64,000 nucleotides of DNA from Armigeres subalbatus (GCF_024139115.2 NC_085141.1:32007242-32071241), one strand, 5' to 3'; shown: positions 44,284-56,451, counted from the stretch's first letter. Notes: generated by a model from the sequence alone, not told the origin. A program made the numbers and translations.

Positions 44284-46092
44284 TCGAGCAACAGGATCAA
44301 AATACAGCGAGGAACATCGTGGCAGACGCCATCAAAGAAGGACGGCACGGGACAACGAACCATGACGAAAGGAGGATTCTAAAGGAGCTTAAGGAAAAAC
44401 CAGTATACTACGTAAAAGCCGATAAGGGAAACGCAGTAGTGGTAATGGATAAAGAGGACTACGACGAACAGATGACGACGAAAATCAACGGAGGACCTTA
44501 TAGACATTTTGAGAGTGGATCCGCTACCAGCATTAATACGACTCACGGACCAAAACAATAAAGGAGTGTAAGGCGATCATCGGAGAAGCCTGAGTGAAGA
44601 CAGTAAACCCGGTTCTACCTAGGATTAAAGGACTACCAAAAATCCATAAACCCGGCAAGGAGATGCGAGAGATAGTTTCATCAGTGGTTCCCCTACCCAA
44701 AAACATAGCCAAATGGTTGGTACAGGAGTTCCAAAGTATGCCGAAACCATTCCCCAGCAGGTCAGTCATCAACACCCAGGAGTTCGCCCAGAAGCTGTTG
44801 GAATCAGGACACATCGAAGAAGAGGACATAATGGTATCATTCGACGTAGCGGCATTGTTCCCTAGCGTTCCAGTGAAAGATGCTCTGAATCTTCTAGAGG
44901 ATTGGCTGCTAACACAAAGGACGGAAACAACATGGCGAGGAAAAGGTGAAAATGTACCCCTAAATCCGGCAAGGCTATGCATGACGGAGAACTACTTCAC
45001 ATTTCGTGGCAACTACTACAAACAGACGAAAGGAGCACCGATGGGAAATCCGCTATCACCGTTTTTGTGCGAACTGCTCATGGCGAATCTGGAGAACAAC
45101 CTACAAGAACAAGGAGTACTACCCCAGAAGTGGTGGAGATACGTCGACGACATTTTCAGCATCAACCGAAAGGATCTACCCAGGATTTTGGAAGCGATAA
45201 ACAACGTGCATAAGGACATCAAATTTTTCTTTCGAAGAGGAAAAGAAGGTAAACCACCTTTCTTGGATCTACTAGTCATCAGGGAAGCAAATACAACGTT
45301 GAGCCTCGAAATCTACAGGAAGCCCACGAACACCATGAGAGTCATCCCATACATCCGAACCATTCGTACCAACATAAAATGGCAGCATTTCATCACATGA
45401 TCCACAGGATGCAGACGATACCCCTGAGCGAAGAAGGAGAAAAACGAAGGAACTACAATACATCTTGGAAACAGCGAAGATCAGCGGATACCAGGGAGAG
45501 GACTAGCACGAGCGATCATCAACAAGAAGGAAAGGACCCTACGACGAAATGGACGCTTCAACGCTGACACCGATAGAGGAGCCGCTGAAAAGAGTTTCGG
45601 TCCCATATGATAAAACACATCACCAACCAGCTACGCCATCGACTAAGGAAATTCGGCATCGATCTAGTATTCTCCAGTAGAACAACCAACTCAAGTCTCT
45701 ATTGGGTTCAACGAAGGATAAAGTAGAAATGTTTGAATAAGGCAGGCGTTTATAAGATAAGTTGTTCCCAATGTGAAAAATCTATGTGAACCAAACAAAA
45801 GATCATTAGATATAAGGTTCAAGGAACATATGGCGGAAGTGAAGTAAAGGCGAAAAGAGAAAACGATAAAGGGATTACATTACGAATTTAGATCCTAAGG
45901 TAGCAGAGCATATTGTATAAGGAAAATCACCCAATTACGGCATCAAATATTAAAATCTTAAGAAATGTCTCTTCCCCATGGAAACTCGATGTAGCGACAG
46001 TTTGGAAATCCACCGACAGGTACAAACAGCGCTGTTGAATAAGGATCAGGGAAATGGCAGCTCTTGGCTCTTCAAGTTTCTACCTAAACAAT
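44284..46092 (+). pseudogene. Penelope-like RT/GIY-YIG, 5'-truncated and frameshifted
   Basis: Frames 44268-44561 and 44594-45400 contain KPVYYVKADKG, IKGLPKIHKPG, SFDVAALFPSVPV, QTKGAPMGNPLSPF, WWRYVDDIFSI and FLDLLVI. The nuclease part (45740-46092) is present at DNA level but broken ('ctatgtgaaccaaaca' for the YVGQTK region). The N-terminus is missing by truncation, as is usual for one member of a Penelope pair. Confidence 0.8.
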
Positions 46093-46209
46093 AAGTAATT
46101 TACTGTATAGGTAAATAAAAGCAGCAAATAAGATTAGATTAGGTACCTAGCGTAGTATAAATAGTATAAGTTGCGATTGTTTTCTTCAAGTCGAGTCAAG
46201 TACAAGACA

Positions 46210-46247
46210 CTGAAGACGACCACACAGTTGTGGTCGAAATACGTATC
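46210..46247 (+). ncRNA. hammerhead-like motif, plus copy of pair 1
   Basis: CTGAAGA + C + GACCACA...TGTGGTC + GAAA + TACGTATC, identical to the motif at the other end of the pair and in the sense strand of this copy. Confidence 0.55.
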
Positions 46248-46322
46248 TGCAAAGATAACGAAAATTAACTAGTGGAATTAAATGGACAGTACTTAATTCG
46301 TCTTAGACGGTTTAACTTTGTA

Positions 46323-46513
46323 CACCCAATATTTTTTTACACGGTTGGTATTCTTTAATTTCCCGGTTAACCTGATTTTTCACAGTTTTTTCAATACCAC
46401 CTGAATTTTCTTTGATTTTTTTGTGATTTTTTTCATGGGGTTAATTCATAGATTTATCAAGGCTAACGGTCATAACCGACTAAAACCCACCCGTGTAAAA
46501 AAAGAACTGGGTG
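46323..46513. mobile_element. 191-bp MITE with TA target site
   Basis: Ends 'cacccaatatttttttacacgg' (22 nt in two parts: cacccaatat, ttttttacacgg) and 'ccgtgtaaaaaaagaactgggtg' are inverted repeats, flanked by TA (46321-46322 and 46514-46515). Inserted directly beyond the Penelope-like end. Same insertion at 53506-53694. Confidence 0.75.
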
Positions 46514-46515
46514 TA

Positions 46516-47920
46516 TGTAATTGGTTTGATAAAAAATGACGTGGAATGACCATATTAAATATATTTAAACAACTCGTTTGAAGCGAATTAATTTTCTTTG
46601 AACGATCACTGGCACTTGGTGGGGTACTCATCCCTCTGATTGAATAACACTTTATAAAACAACTATTCGCTCAGTTATGGAATATGGTTGTTTTACGCTG
46701 TTCAAACACATTTGGGACACAGAGGGACATAAAAAACATCGATCGATTTTAAGATTTTAATGTGATTGAGAATATTATATTTGTTAGAATTTTGAAAACC
46801 AAAGTTTCTTGGAAGAAGTGTTTGTAAATCGAGGCAAATACGACTCCTGCTAATTTTTTAACATTACATCTTCAGATGGAACATTTCCGACTCTTTTGAT
46901 AGTCTTTATTAAGCACTTCCAGTTATAAACTGCAAGTGCCATTTTTATAATGGGAGATTTCGAATCAACAGTGAACAAATGTTGAAAATTCTTATGCTAG
47001 CCTTTTTAACGATATTCCACAGAATTTGTACAAGAATTATCGCATACAGTTCTGTATATTTAACAATAGATAACTGACCTATTTTTTGGTTCCATAAGGA
47101 TCGATCACTAGATATGGGGATTTTTTTTAACTGTATTACCTGTCTACAGAGTTCTCAACTGGAGATATTCAAAACTGTTAAGAATTAGACTGAAGAAACT
47201 CAAAACTATTCAGATTAGTTCAGATTTCTATTCCATTTTAGACATATCATGGCGATTGCTCGTCACCTCATATATTCAAGAACTGTACGGTTGATATGAA
47301 CGCAAAAGGCAATTCGATGGTTGGTTGTTTACTTGTAGAAAGTATTGAGGGGGCATTTTTTATTCCTAATCCATTTTTCCCAATTTCGATTCTTCTATTA
47401 TCTTCGGCACCTATTACAGTAACTCATGCACGTAATTTTTGAGGTTTACATTGATTTTCTCGTAAAATTTTATTTGATATTAGAAAGGGAAAAAACGCAA
47501 TGGTGCCCAACTTTTTATTTTCGAAAGGTAAGCTGTTGTAGTACTGTTTATTAAAATAAAATGTCTTCAAAAAAAAATATCCATGAAACTATTTTATCAA
47601 AAAACTGTTTTATTTGTGGCGGAAGAAAGGCCCGTGGCAAGGTTTTTTTTTTCGATATGAACGGTTCATTAATTCATGCATTAAAAAAAAAAAAATTTTA
47701 ACGTCTGTTGTCTGTGATTTTTTTCATCAAATGCTGTCTCTGGTTGTCTAAGGTTGTCACTGGTTTTGTTTTCTGCATCTTATAGTAAAAATAAATTGAA
47801 GTGTCAAATATTTTATTTTTGTGAAATTTCCCCGCGTGCTGCGTCTGGTTGGCTAGTCACCGGACAGACAAACAGGGCTGTTTATATAGTAATCCAAAAG
47901 GAGGACATGTCCTTCTTTAG
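46516..47920. other. AT-rich DNA shared by both copies of the block
   Basis: Collinear with 53697-55100. Differences are concentrated at 46600-47600 (substitutions and indels), while 47690-48100 is almost identical to 54870-55280. No domain-bearing open frame. Confidence 0.45.
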
Positions 47921-48105
47921 GATACCATATGGTCACCCTAATCTTGTGTGGCAAGTACAATGGATACATTATGTCCAATCAGTCGAGAATCATCCGTCGA
48001 GTCATCAGCTGAGAATCATCCTAGACCGGACCGAGAATCGAACTCGCCATCTCCGGATTGGCAATCCTACGCCTTTACTCGTAAGGCTACTGAAGAGCCC
48101 ATGAT
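47921..48105 (-). mobile_element. tRNA-derived SINE-like sequence (tRNA-Gly-like head)
   Basis: On minus: 'gggctcttcagtagccttac' (A-box region), anticodon loop ttgccaa closed by gga/tcc, giving a GCC anticodon, and B box 'gcgagttcgattctcg'. About 100 bases of non-tRNA sequence follow. The acceptor stem is not closed, so it is not a functional tRNA. The same sequence lies at 55098-55282. Confidence 0.5.
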
Positions 48106-48543
48106 TTCAACTCATACGAAATCACTAGATCTTTTTAGCCAGTGGTGTCGCGTCCGCATGTGCATGTGACAATTTTGTCATCAACATTTAAAATCTCTAT
48201 AGATATCTTGTATTTCAAATTCAAACATATAGTGGAAAATACCGTGGGCACCCGTTTACCCAGATATTGACATTTTCATAACTTAACTTTACCATTTTCA
48301 ACCTATTCAAATAATGTTGGCCATTTTGGAAAAGGAACTTATATGCTTTTGTCCCGCTGCCAAGATTTTACATCTTTTTGTCTTTTGTAATGCCTTAGAG
48401 TCGTAAGCAAGGAAGTCTATCAACCAGTTTCAAATATGCAACTTGCTCTTTGCAGGGTCCTTACATGATATATTAGTTTCATAAAAAGTCATGGTGGTTG
48501 TGTACAAGACACGACCGCTCGACATAAATTACGTAAAAGCAAA

Positions 48544-48845
48544 TCTATACACATAAGAATGATGATTTTTGTCTGTCTGCCCTTATAGTCCTAGGAAACG
48601 GCATGAACATTTGTATGTAGAGGTTTTTGGGAACGATGATGATTCTTATGATAGTATTAGACCCCTCCTCTCCTGGAATGGGGATTGCCATACAAATGAA
48701 GTACAAATTTCTGCTTTAATCGAAAATTTATCTAAAAAATGGAATCCAAATTTGCAAATTTCGAATACTTAACCGTCTTTTAAATGATGTGAATAATATA
48801 TAATTAATCAATTTCAGGTGACACGAAGCTCGTCGGTTCTGGTAG
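48544..48845 (+). mobile_element. Helitron-like non-autonomous element, diverged copy
   Basis: Begins 'tctatacacataagaatg', 'tttttgtctgtctgccc' and ends 'gacacgaagctcgtcggttctggtagt', parallel to the next element but with the terminal CTAG changed to tggtag. The 67-residue frame inside is incidental. Confidence 0.55.
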
Positions 48846-48869
48846 TATAATGCTATATCTTCTTCTTCT

Positions 48870-49125
48870 TCTTATATACACATAAAATGAATTTCTGTCT
48901 GTCTGTGCCTTATAGACTCAGAAACTTCTGAACCGATCGACGTGAAAATTTGTATGTGTGGAGATTTTTGGGGCCGGGGAAGGTTCTTAAGATGGTTTCA
49001 GAGACCCCTCCCCGCTTTGGAAAGGGAGGCTCCCATACAAATGAAACACCAATTTCTTCATAACTCGAGGTCTAATCAGAAAATAAATCAATTTTAGGCG
49101 AAACGAAGTTCGTCGGGTCTGCTAG
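48870..49125 (+). mobile_element. Helitron-like non-autonomous element
   Basis: 5' 'tcttatatacacataaaatgaa' and 'tttctgtctgtctg'; 3' 'ggcgaaacgaagttcgtcgg' + 'gtctgctag' followed by T. The TC start, 3' short palindrome and CTAG-T end fit Helitron termini. No inverted repeats or target duplication, as expected of this class. Lies directly behind the diverged copy. Confidence 0.6.
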
Positions 49126-49514
49126 TTAACAATATATTCCACCTCGAAAGTCTTCATATGTTGAATAATGGGCAGCACTGTCCTATCCAGCCGCTGGAGC
49201 CACCCCATTCTTACACTACGTTTCACAGTTGAATAATTTTTGGGGCCAGGGAAGGTAAGATGGTTCCAGACCCCTCCCGCTAAGGAAGGCCCCCCATACA
49301 TGAAACACCAATTTCTTCATAACTCAAGAATCAATCAAATAAATCAATTTAAGGCGAAACAAGTAGGCTGCTGAATTATTCCACCTTGCTTCATATGGAA
49401 TTGGGCAGCACTGAAGCCGCTGGAACCACCCCATGCGCTATGAAGGTACCCTGTAGGCAATATTTATGGAAATGCGCTTGGGGGTTGTAGGTTGGGCGCA
49501 GCAGGGAATATGTC
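49126..49514. other. noisy contig end before gap
   Basis: 49230-49450 repeats 48950-49215 with many small deletions ('ccccgctttggaaagggagg' becomes 'cccgctaaggaagg'). Then 49466-49514 matches 56440-56480, the first bases of the RTE LINE. This has the look of low-accuracy sequence at a contig end. Confidence 0.6.
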
Positions 49515-50014
49515 NNNNNNNNNNNNNNNNNNNNNNNNNNNNNNNNNNNNNNNNNNNNNNNNNNNNNNNNNNNNNNNNNNNNNNNNNNNNNNNNNNNNNN
49601 NNNNNNNNNNNNNNNNNNNNNNNNNNNNNNNNNNNNNNNNNNNNNNNNNNNNNNNNNNNNNNNNNNNNNNNNNNNNNNNNNNNNNNNNNNNNNNNNNNNN
49701 NNNNNNNNNNNNNNNNNNNNNNNNNNNNNNNNNNNNNNNNNNNNNNNNNNNNNNNNNNNNNNNNNNNNNNNNNNNNNNNNNNNNNNNNNNNNNNNNNNNN
49801 NNNNNNNNNNNNNNNNNNNNNNNNNNNNNNNNNNNNNNNNNNNNNNNNNNNNNNNNNNNNNNNNNNNNNNNNNNNNNNNNNNNNNNNNNNNNNNNNNNNN
49901 NNNNNNNNNNNNNNNNNNNNNNNNNNNNNNNNNNNNNNNNNNNNNNNNNNNNNNNNNNNNNNNNNNNNNNNNNNNNNNNNNNNNNNNNNNNNNNNNNNNN
50001 NNNNNNNNNNNNNN
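49515..50014. other. assembly gap of exactly 500 N
   Basis: A round-number gap, so its size is a placeholder and not a measurement. Open frames running through the Ns are meaningless. Confidence 0.99.
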
Positions 50015-51477
50015 TGCATCCTGGTGGATCAAAGTGATGAAATGCTGCCATTTTATGTTGGTACGAATGGTTCGATGTATATGGGATGACTCTCATGGTG
50101 TTCGTGGGCTTCCTGTAGATTTCGAGGCTCAACGTTGTATTTGCTTCCCTGATGACTAGTAGATCCAAGAAAGGTAGTTTACCTTCTTTTTCCTCTTCGA
50201 AAGTAAATTTGATGTCCTTATGCACGTTGTTTATCGCTTCCAAAATCCTGGGTAGATCCTTTCGGTTGATGATGCTGAAAATGTCGTCGACGTATCTCCA
50301 CCACTTCTGGGGTAGTATTCCTTGTTCTTGTAGGTTGTTCTCCAGATTCGCCATGAACAGTTCGCACAAAAACGGTGATAGCGGATTTCCCATCGGTGCT
50401 CCTTTCGTCTGTTTGTAGTAGTTGTCACGAAATGTGAAGTAGTTCTCCGTCATGCATAGCCTTGCCAGATTTAGGTACATCTTTAACTTTCCTCGCCATG
50501 TTGTTTCCGTCCTTTGTGTTAACAGCCAATCCTCTAGAAGATTCAGAGCATCAGAAGATTCAGAGCACTGGAACGCTAGGGAACAATGCCGCTACGTCGA
50601 ATGAGACCATTATGTTTCCTGTTCGTCTAGGTGTCCTGATTCCAACAGCTTCTGGGCTAACTCCTGGGTGTTGATGACTGACCTGCTGGGTAATGGGTTC
50701 GGCAGACTTTGTAACGCCTGTACCAACCATTTGGCTATGTTTTGGGTAGGGAACCCACTGATGAAACTATCTCTCGCATCTCCTTGCCGGGTTTATGGAT
50801 TTTGGTAGTCCTTTAATCCTAGGTAGAACCGGGTTTACTGTCTTCACTGGAGCTTCTGCGATGATCGCCTTACATTCCTTTATTGTTTTGTCCGTGAGTC
50901 GTATTAATGCTGGTAGCGGATCCACTCTCAAATGTCTATAAGGTCCTCCGTTGATTTTCGTCGTCATCTGTTCGTCGTAGTCCTCTTTATCCATTACCAC
51001 TACTGCGTTTCCCCTTATCGGCTTTTACATAGTATACTGGTTTTTCCTTAAGCTCCTTTAGAATCCTCCTTTCGTCATGGTTCGTTGTCCCGTGCCGTCC
51101 TTCTTTGATGGCGTCTGCCACGATGTTCCTCGCTGTATTTTGATCCTGTTGCTCGATGTTTCGGGAAATCGCTGTCTCCATGTCCACGATGATCTGTTCC
51201 ACGTCTGATTTCTGTGTGATCGCATACCCCAGTCCCTTGTTGAGGTGAGCTAGTTGTTCCTCCGTAAACTGCTGTGTCGAACGGTTCACGACGAATCCTT
51301 CGATGATCTGTACGGTGGGTTTGTCAGTACGGATTTCCTCTGCTGATTTCACTCTGCAATTTGTTCAGTTTTTTCCTGTGCAGTCTCCGCTTCCGGTCTG
51401 ATTCACATTCTTCTGCCCTCTTTACCTTCTTCAAAAACAGGTCGAATGATTCCGGTTATCCTTCGCTAACTTCAAAT
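50015..51477 (-). pseudogene. Penelope-like element, left copy of inverted pair 2, cut by gap
   Basis: Starts at the gap in the region equivalent to 42823 of pair 1, so the GIY-YIG nuclease and 3' end are missing. Contains WWRYVDDIFSI, QTKGAPMGNPLSPF (in the frame 50010-50480) and the N-terminal region (RVKSAEEI-like, RSTQQFTEEQLAHLNKG, QKSDVEQII) in 50987-51352. A local duplication of 'agaagattcagagca' near 50540-50565 and other indels break the frame. Confidence 0.8.
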
Positions 51478-53276
51478 GCATATTGTAGCACTCGAGCAAC
51501 AGGATCAAAATACAGCGAGGAACATCGTGGCAGACGCCATCAAAGAAGGACGGCACGGGACAACGAACCATGACGAAAGGAGGATTCTAAAGGAGCTTAA
51601 GGAAAAACCAGTATACTACGTAAAAGCCGATAAGGGAAACGCAGTAGTGGTAATGGATAAAGAGGACTACGACGAACAGATGACGACGAAAATCAACGGA
51701 GGACCTTATAGACATTTGAGAGTGGATCCGCTACCAGCATTAATACGACTCACGGACAAAACAATAAAGGAGTGTAAGGCGATCATCGGAGAAGCCCGAG
51801 TGAAGACAGTAAACCCGGTTCTACCTAGGATTAAAGGACTACCAAAAATCCATAAACCCGGCAAGGAGATGCGAGAGATAGTTTCATCAGTGGGTTCCCC
51901 TACCCAAAACATAGCCAAATGGTTGGTAAAGGAGTTCCAAAGTATACCGAAGGTCAATTATCAACACCCAGGAGTTCGCCCAGAAGCTGTTGGAATCAGG
52001 ACACATCGAAGAAGAGGACATAATGGTATCATTCGACGTAGCGGCATTGTTCCCTAGCGTTCCAGTGAAAGATGCTCTGAATCTTCTAGAGGATTGGCTG
52101 CTAACACAAAGGACGGAAACAACATGGCGAGGAAAGGTGAAGATGTACCTAAATCTGGCAAGGCTATGCATGACGGAGAACTACTTCACATTTCGTGGCA
52201 ACTACTACAAACAGACGAAAGGAGCACCGATGGGAAATCCGCTATCACCGTTTTTGTGCGAACTGTTCATGGCGAATCTGGAGAACAACCTACAAGAACA
52301 AGGAATACTACCCCAGAAGTGGTGGAGATACGTCGACGACATTTTCAGCATCATCAACCGAAAGGATCTACCCAGGATTTTGGAAGCGATAAACAACGTG
52401 CATAAGGACATCAAATTTTCTTTCGAAGAGGAAAAAGAAGGTAAACTACCTTTCTTGGATCTACTAGTCATCAGGGAAGCAAATACAACGTTGAGCCTCG
52501 AAATCTACAGGAAGCCCACGAACACCATGAGAGTCATCCCATATACATCGAACCATTCGTACCAACATAAAATGGCAGCATTTCATCACATGATCCACAG
52601 GATGCAGACGATACCCCTGAGCGAAGAAGGAAAAACTAGGAACTACAATACATCTTGGAAACAGCGAAGATCAACGGATACCAGGAGAGGACTATACGAG
52701 CGATCATCAACAAGAAGGAAAGGACCCTACGACGAAATGGACATACAACGCTGACACCGATAGAGGAGCCGCTGAAAAGAGTTTCGGTCCCATATGATAA
52801 ACACATCACCAACCAGCTACGCCATCGACTAAGGAAATTCGGCATCGATCTAGTATTCTCCAGTAGAAGCAACCAACTCAAGTCTTTATTAGGTTCATCA
52901 AAGGATAAAGTAGAAATGTTGAATAAAGGCAGGGGTTCATAAAATAAGTTGTTCCCAATGTGAAAAAATCAATGTGGGCCAAACAAAAAGATCAATAGAT
53001 GTAAGATTCAAGGAACATATGGCGGAAGTAAGGCGAAAAGAGAAAACGATAAAGGATTGCATAACGAATTTAGATCTAAGTTAGCAGAGCATGCGTATAA
53101 GGAAAATCACCCAATTACGGCATCAAATATTAAAAATCTTAAGAAATGTCTCTTCCCCATGGAAACTCGATGTAGCTGACAGTTTGGAAATCCACCGACA
53201 GGTACAAACAGCGCTGTTGAATAAGGATCAGGGAAATGGCAGCTCTTGGCTCTTCAAGTTTCTACCTAAACAATAA
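51476..53276 (+). pseudogene. Penelope-like RT/GIY-YIG, best preserved copy
   Basis: Frame 51476-52057 carries KPVYYVKADKG through IKGLPKIHKPG. Frame 51990-52754 carries an uninterrupted RT core of 254 residues: SFDVAALFPSVPV (A), QTKGAPMGNPLSPF (B), WWRYVDDIFSI (C) and LPFLDLLVI. Frame 52655-52942 carries the linker, and 53091-53276 the C-terminal end (SSWLFKFLPKQ). GIY-YIG motif bases near 52930-52990 are interrupted by a frame change ('gggttcataaaataagttgt'). It lacks the N-terminus and has about four frame breaks, so it is not autonomous as assembled. Confidence 0.85.
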
Positions 53277-53511
53277 AGTAATTTACTGTATAGGTAAATA
53301 AAGTAGGCAAATAAGATTAGATTAGGTACCTAGCGTAGTATAAATAGTGTAAGTTGCGATTGTTTTCTTCAAGTCGAGTCAAGTACAAGACACTGAAGAC
53401 GACCACACAGTTGTGGTCGAAATACGTATCTGAAAAGATAACGAAAATTAACTAGTGGAATTAAATGGACAGTACTTAATTCGTCTTAGACGGTTTAACT
53501 TTGTACACCCA
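51478..53511 (+). mobile_element. Penelope-like retroelement, right copy of inverted pair 2
   Basis: Same head-to-head junction as pair 1 ('gcatattgtagcactcgagc') and same 5' truncation. It runs to the outer end 'cgtcttagacggtttaac' at about 53500 and includes the hammerhead-like motif at 53393-53430. Confidence 0.85.
53393..53430 (+). ncRNA. hammerhead-like motif, pair 2
   Basis: CTGAAGA + C + GACCACA...TGTGGTC + GAAA + TACGTATC, identical to the pair 1 motif; only the following base run differs (tgaaaagata against tgcaaagata). Confidence 0.55.
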
Positions 53512-53694
53512 ATATTTTTTTACACGTTTGGTATTCTTTAATTTTCCGGTTGACCTGATTTTTTACAGTTTTACAATACCACCTGAATTTTCTTTGATTT
53601 TTTGTGATTTTTTTCATGGGGTTAATTCATAGTTTCATCATAGCTAACGGTCATAATCGACTAAAACCCCCTCGTGTAAAAAAAGAACTGGGTG
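53506..53694. mobile_element. 189-bp MITE with TA target site (second copy of the block)
   Basis: Same insertion as 46323-46513 at the same position, with TA at 53504-53505 and 53695-53696 and a few differences inside. Confidence 0.75.
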
Positions 53695-53696
53695 TA

Positions 53697-55097
53697 TGTA
53701 ATTGGTTTGATAAAAAATGACGTGGAATGACCATATTAAATATATTTAAACAACTCGTTTGAAGCGAATTAATTTTCTTTGAACGATCACTGGCACTTGG
53801 TGGGGTACTCATCCCTCTGATTTAATAACACTTTATAAAACAACTGTTTGTTCAGTTATGGAATATGGTTGTTTTACGCTGTTCAAACACATTTGGGACA
53901 CAGAGGGACATAAAAAACATCGATCGATTTTGAGATTTTAATGTGATTGAGAATATTATATTTGTTAGAATTTTGCAAACTAAAGTTTTTTGGAAGAGGT
54001 GTTTGTAAATCGAGGCAAATATGACTCCTTCTACTAATTTTTTAACATTACATCTCCAAATGGAACATTTCCGACTCTTTTGACAGTCTTTATTAAGCAC
54101 ATCCAGTTATAAACTGCAAGTGCCATTTTTATAATGGCAGATTTCGAATCAACAGTGAACAAATGTTGAAAAATCTTATGTCAGCCTTTTTAACGATATT
54201 CCACAGAATTTGTACAAGAGTTATCGCATAAAATTCTAAATATTTAACAATAGATAACTGACCAAACTTTTAGCTCCATAAGGACCGATCACAAGATATG
54301 GGGATTTTTTTAACTGTATTACCAGTCTACAAAGTTCTCAACTGGAGATATTCAAAACTGTTAAGAATTAGACTCAAGAAACTCAAAACTATTCAGATTA
54401 GTTCAGATTTCTATTCCATTTTAGACATAGCATGGCGGTTGCTCTTTGCCTAACATATTCAAGAAATATACGATGAGAAGCGTTCAAAAGGCAATTCGAT
54501 GGGTGTTTACTTGTAGAAAGTATTGAGAGGCATTTTTTATTCCTAATCCATTTTTCACAATTCCGATTCTTCTATTATCTTCGGCACCTATTACAGTAAC
54601 TCATGCATTTAATTTTTGATGTTTACATTGATTTTTTCGTAAACTTTTATTTTAGATTAGAAAGGGAAAAAACGCAATCGTGCCCAACGTTTTATTTGCG
54701 AATGGAAATCTGTTGTAGTACTGTTTATTAAAATAAAATGTCTTCAAAAAAAAATATTCATGCAACTATTTTATCAAAATACTAGTTTATTTGTGGACGC
54801 AGTAAGGCCCGTGGCAAGTGTTTTTTTTTCGATATGAACGGTTCATTAATTCATGCATTAAAAAAAAAAAAATTTTAACGTCTGTTGTCTGTGATTTTTT
54901 TCATCAAATGCTGTCTCTGGTTGTCTAAGGTTGTCACTGGTTTTGTTTTCTGCATCTTATAGTAAAAATAAATTGAAGTGTCAAATATTTTATTTTTGTG
55001 AAATTTCCCCGCGTGCTGCGTCTGGTTGGCTAGTCACCGGACAGACAAACAGGGCTGTTTATATAGTAATCCAAAAGGAGGACATGTCCTTCTTTAG
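53697..55097. other. AT-rich DNA, second copy of the block
   Basis: Counterpart of 46516-47920. The 82-residue minus-strand frame at 53852-54100 is closed in the other copy, which argues against coding. Confidence 0.45.
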
Positions 55098-55282
55098 GAT
55101 ACCATATGGTCACCCTAATCTTGTGTGGCAAGTACAATGGATACATTATGTCCAATCAGTCGAGAATCATCCGTCGAGTCATCAGCTGAGAATCATCCTA
55201 GACCGGACCGAGAATCGAACTCGCCATCTCCGGATTGGCAATCCTACGCCTTTACTCGTAAGGCTACTGAAGAGCCCATGAT
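55098..55282 (-). mobile_element. tRNA-derived SINE-like sequence, second copy
   Basis: Nearly identical to 47921-48105, with the GCC-anticodon loop and B box 'gcgagttcgattctcg' on minus. Confidence 0.5.
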
Positions 55283-55712
55283 TTCAACTCATACGAAATC
55301 ACTAGATCTTTTAGCCAGTGGTGTCGCGTCCGCATGTGCATGTGACAATTTTGTCATCAACATTTAAAATCTCTATAGATATCTTGTATTTCAAATTCAA
55401 ACATATAGTGGAAAATACCCGTGGGTACCCGTTTACCCAGATATTGACATTTTCATAACTTTTACCATTTTCAACCTATTCAAATAATGTTGGCCATTTT
55501 GGAAAAGGGAACTTATATGCTTTTTGTCCGCTGCCAAGATTTACATCTTTTGTCTTTTGTAATGCCTTAGAGTCGTAAGCAAAAGTCTATCAACCAGTTT
55601 CAAATATGCAACTTGCTCTTTGCGGTCCTTACATGATATATTAGTTTCATAAAAAAGTCATGGTGGTTGTGTACAAGACACGACCGCTCGACATAAACTA
55701 CGTAAAAGCAAA

Positions 55713-56010
55713 TCTATACACATAAGAATGATTTTTTGTCTGTCTGCCCTTATAGTCTAGGAAACGGCATGAACATTTGTATGTAGAGGTTTTTGGGAAC
55801 GATGATGATTCTTATGATAGTATTAGACCCCTCCTCTCCTGGAATGGGGATTGCCATACAAATGAAGTACAAATTTCTGCTTTAATCGAAAATTTATCTA
55901 AAAAATGGAATCCAAATTTGCAAATTTCGAATACTTAACCGTCTTTTAAATGATGTGAATAATATATAATTAATCAATTTCAGGTGACACGAAGCTCGTC
56001 GGTTCTGGTA
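55713..56010 (+). mobile_element. Helitron-like element, diverged copy (second block)
   Basis: Counterpart of 48544-48845. Confidence 0.55.
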
Positions 56011-56036
56011 GTATAGTATATCTTCTTCTTCTTCTT

Positions 56037-56286
56037 CTTATATACATAAAAATGAATTTCTGTCTGTCTGTGCCTTATAGACTCGGAAACTACTGAACCG
56101 ATCGACGTGAAAATTTGTATGTGGAGATTTTTGGGGCCGGGGAAGGTTCTTAAGATGGTTCGAGACCCCTCCCCGCTTTGGAAAGGGAGGCTCCCATACG
56201 AATGAAACACCAATTTCTTCATAACTCGAGATCTAATCAGAAAATAAATCAATTTTAGGCGAAACGAAGTTCGTCGGGTCTGCTAG
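56037..56286 (+). mobile_element. Helitron-like element (second block)
   Basis: Counterpart of 48870-49125; ends 'gggtctgctag' + T at 56287. Confidence 0.6.
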
Positions 56287-56435
56287 TTAACAATATATTC
56301 CACCTCGTGAGTCTTCATATGTTGAATAATGGGCAGCACTGTCCTATCCAGCCGCTGGAACCACCCCATTCTTACACTACGTTTCACAGTTGAATAATAT
56401 ATAGTACCCTTAAAGTAGGCAATTATTTATGGTTG

Positions 56436-56451
56436 AAATGCGCTATGTAGG
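56436..56451. repeat. 16-bp target duplication, left
   Basis: 'aaatgcgctatgtagg' recurs exactly at 60494-60509 and brackets the RTE LINE. Confidence 0.85.

Larger units (their letters stand above)
44283..46313 (+). mobile_element. Penelope-like retroelement, right (plus) copy of inverted pair 1
   Basis: Head-to-head with the minus copy. It lacks the first roughly 110 residues of the coding region, beginning at the codons for EQQDQNTARNIVADA. Ends at 46313 with the hammerhead-like motif at 46210-46247 and the outer inverted end 'ctagtggaattaaatggaca' ... 'cgtcttagacggttta'. Confidence 0.85.

Noticed and set aside
47921..48105. Functional tRNA-Gly gene
   Set aside because: The anticodon and T arms are good but the acceptor stem is not closed, and the same sequence is embedded in the duplicated block as a repeat.
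49391..50480. Long frames of 181-338 residues around the gap
   Set aside because: They run through 500 Ns and are meaningless apart from the Penelope RT part at 50015-50480.
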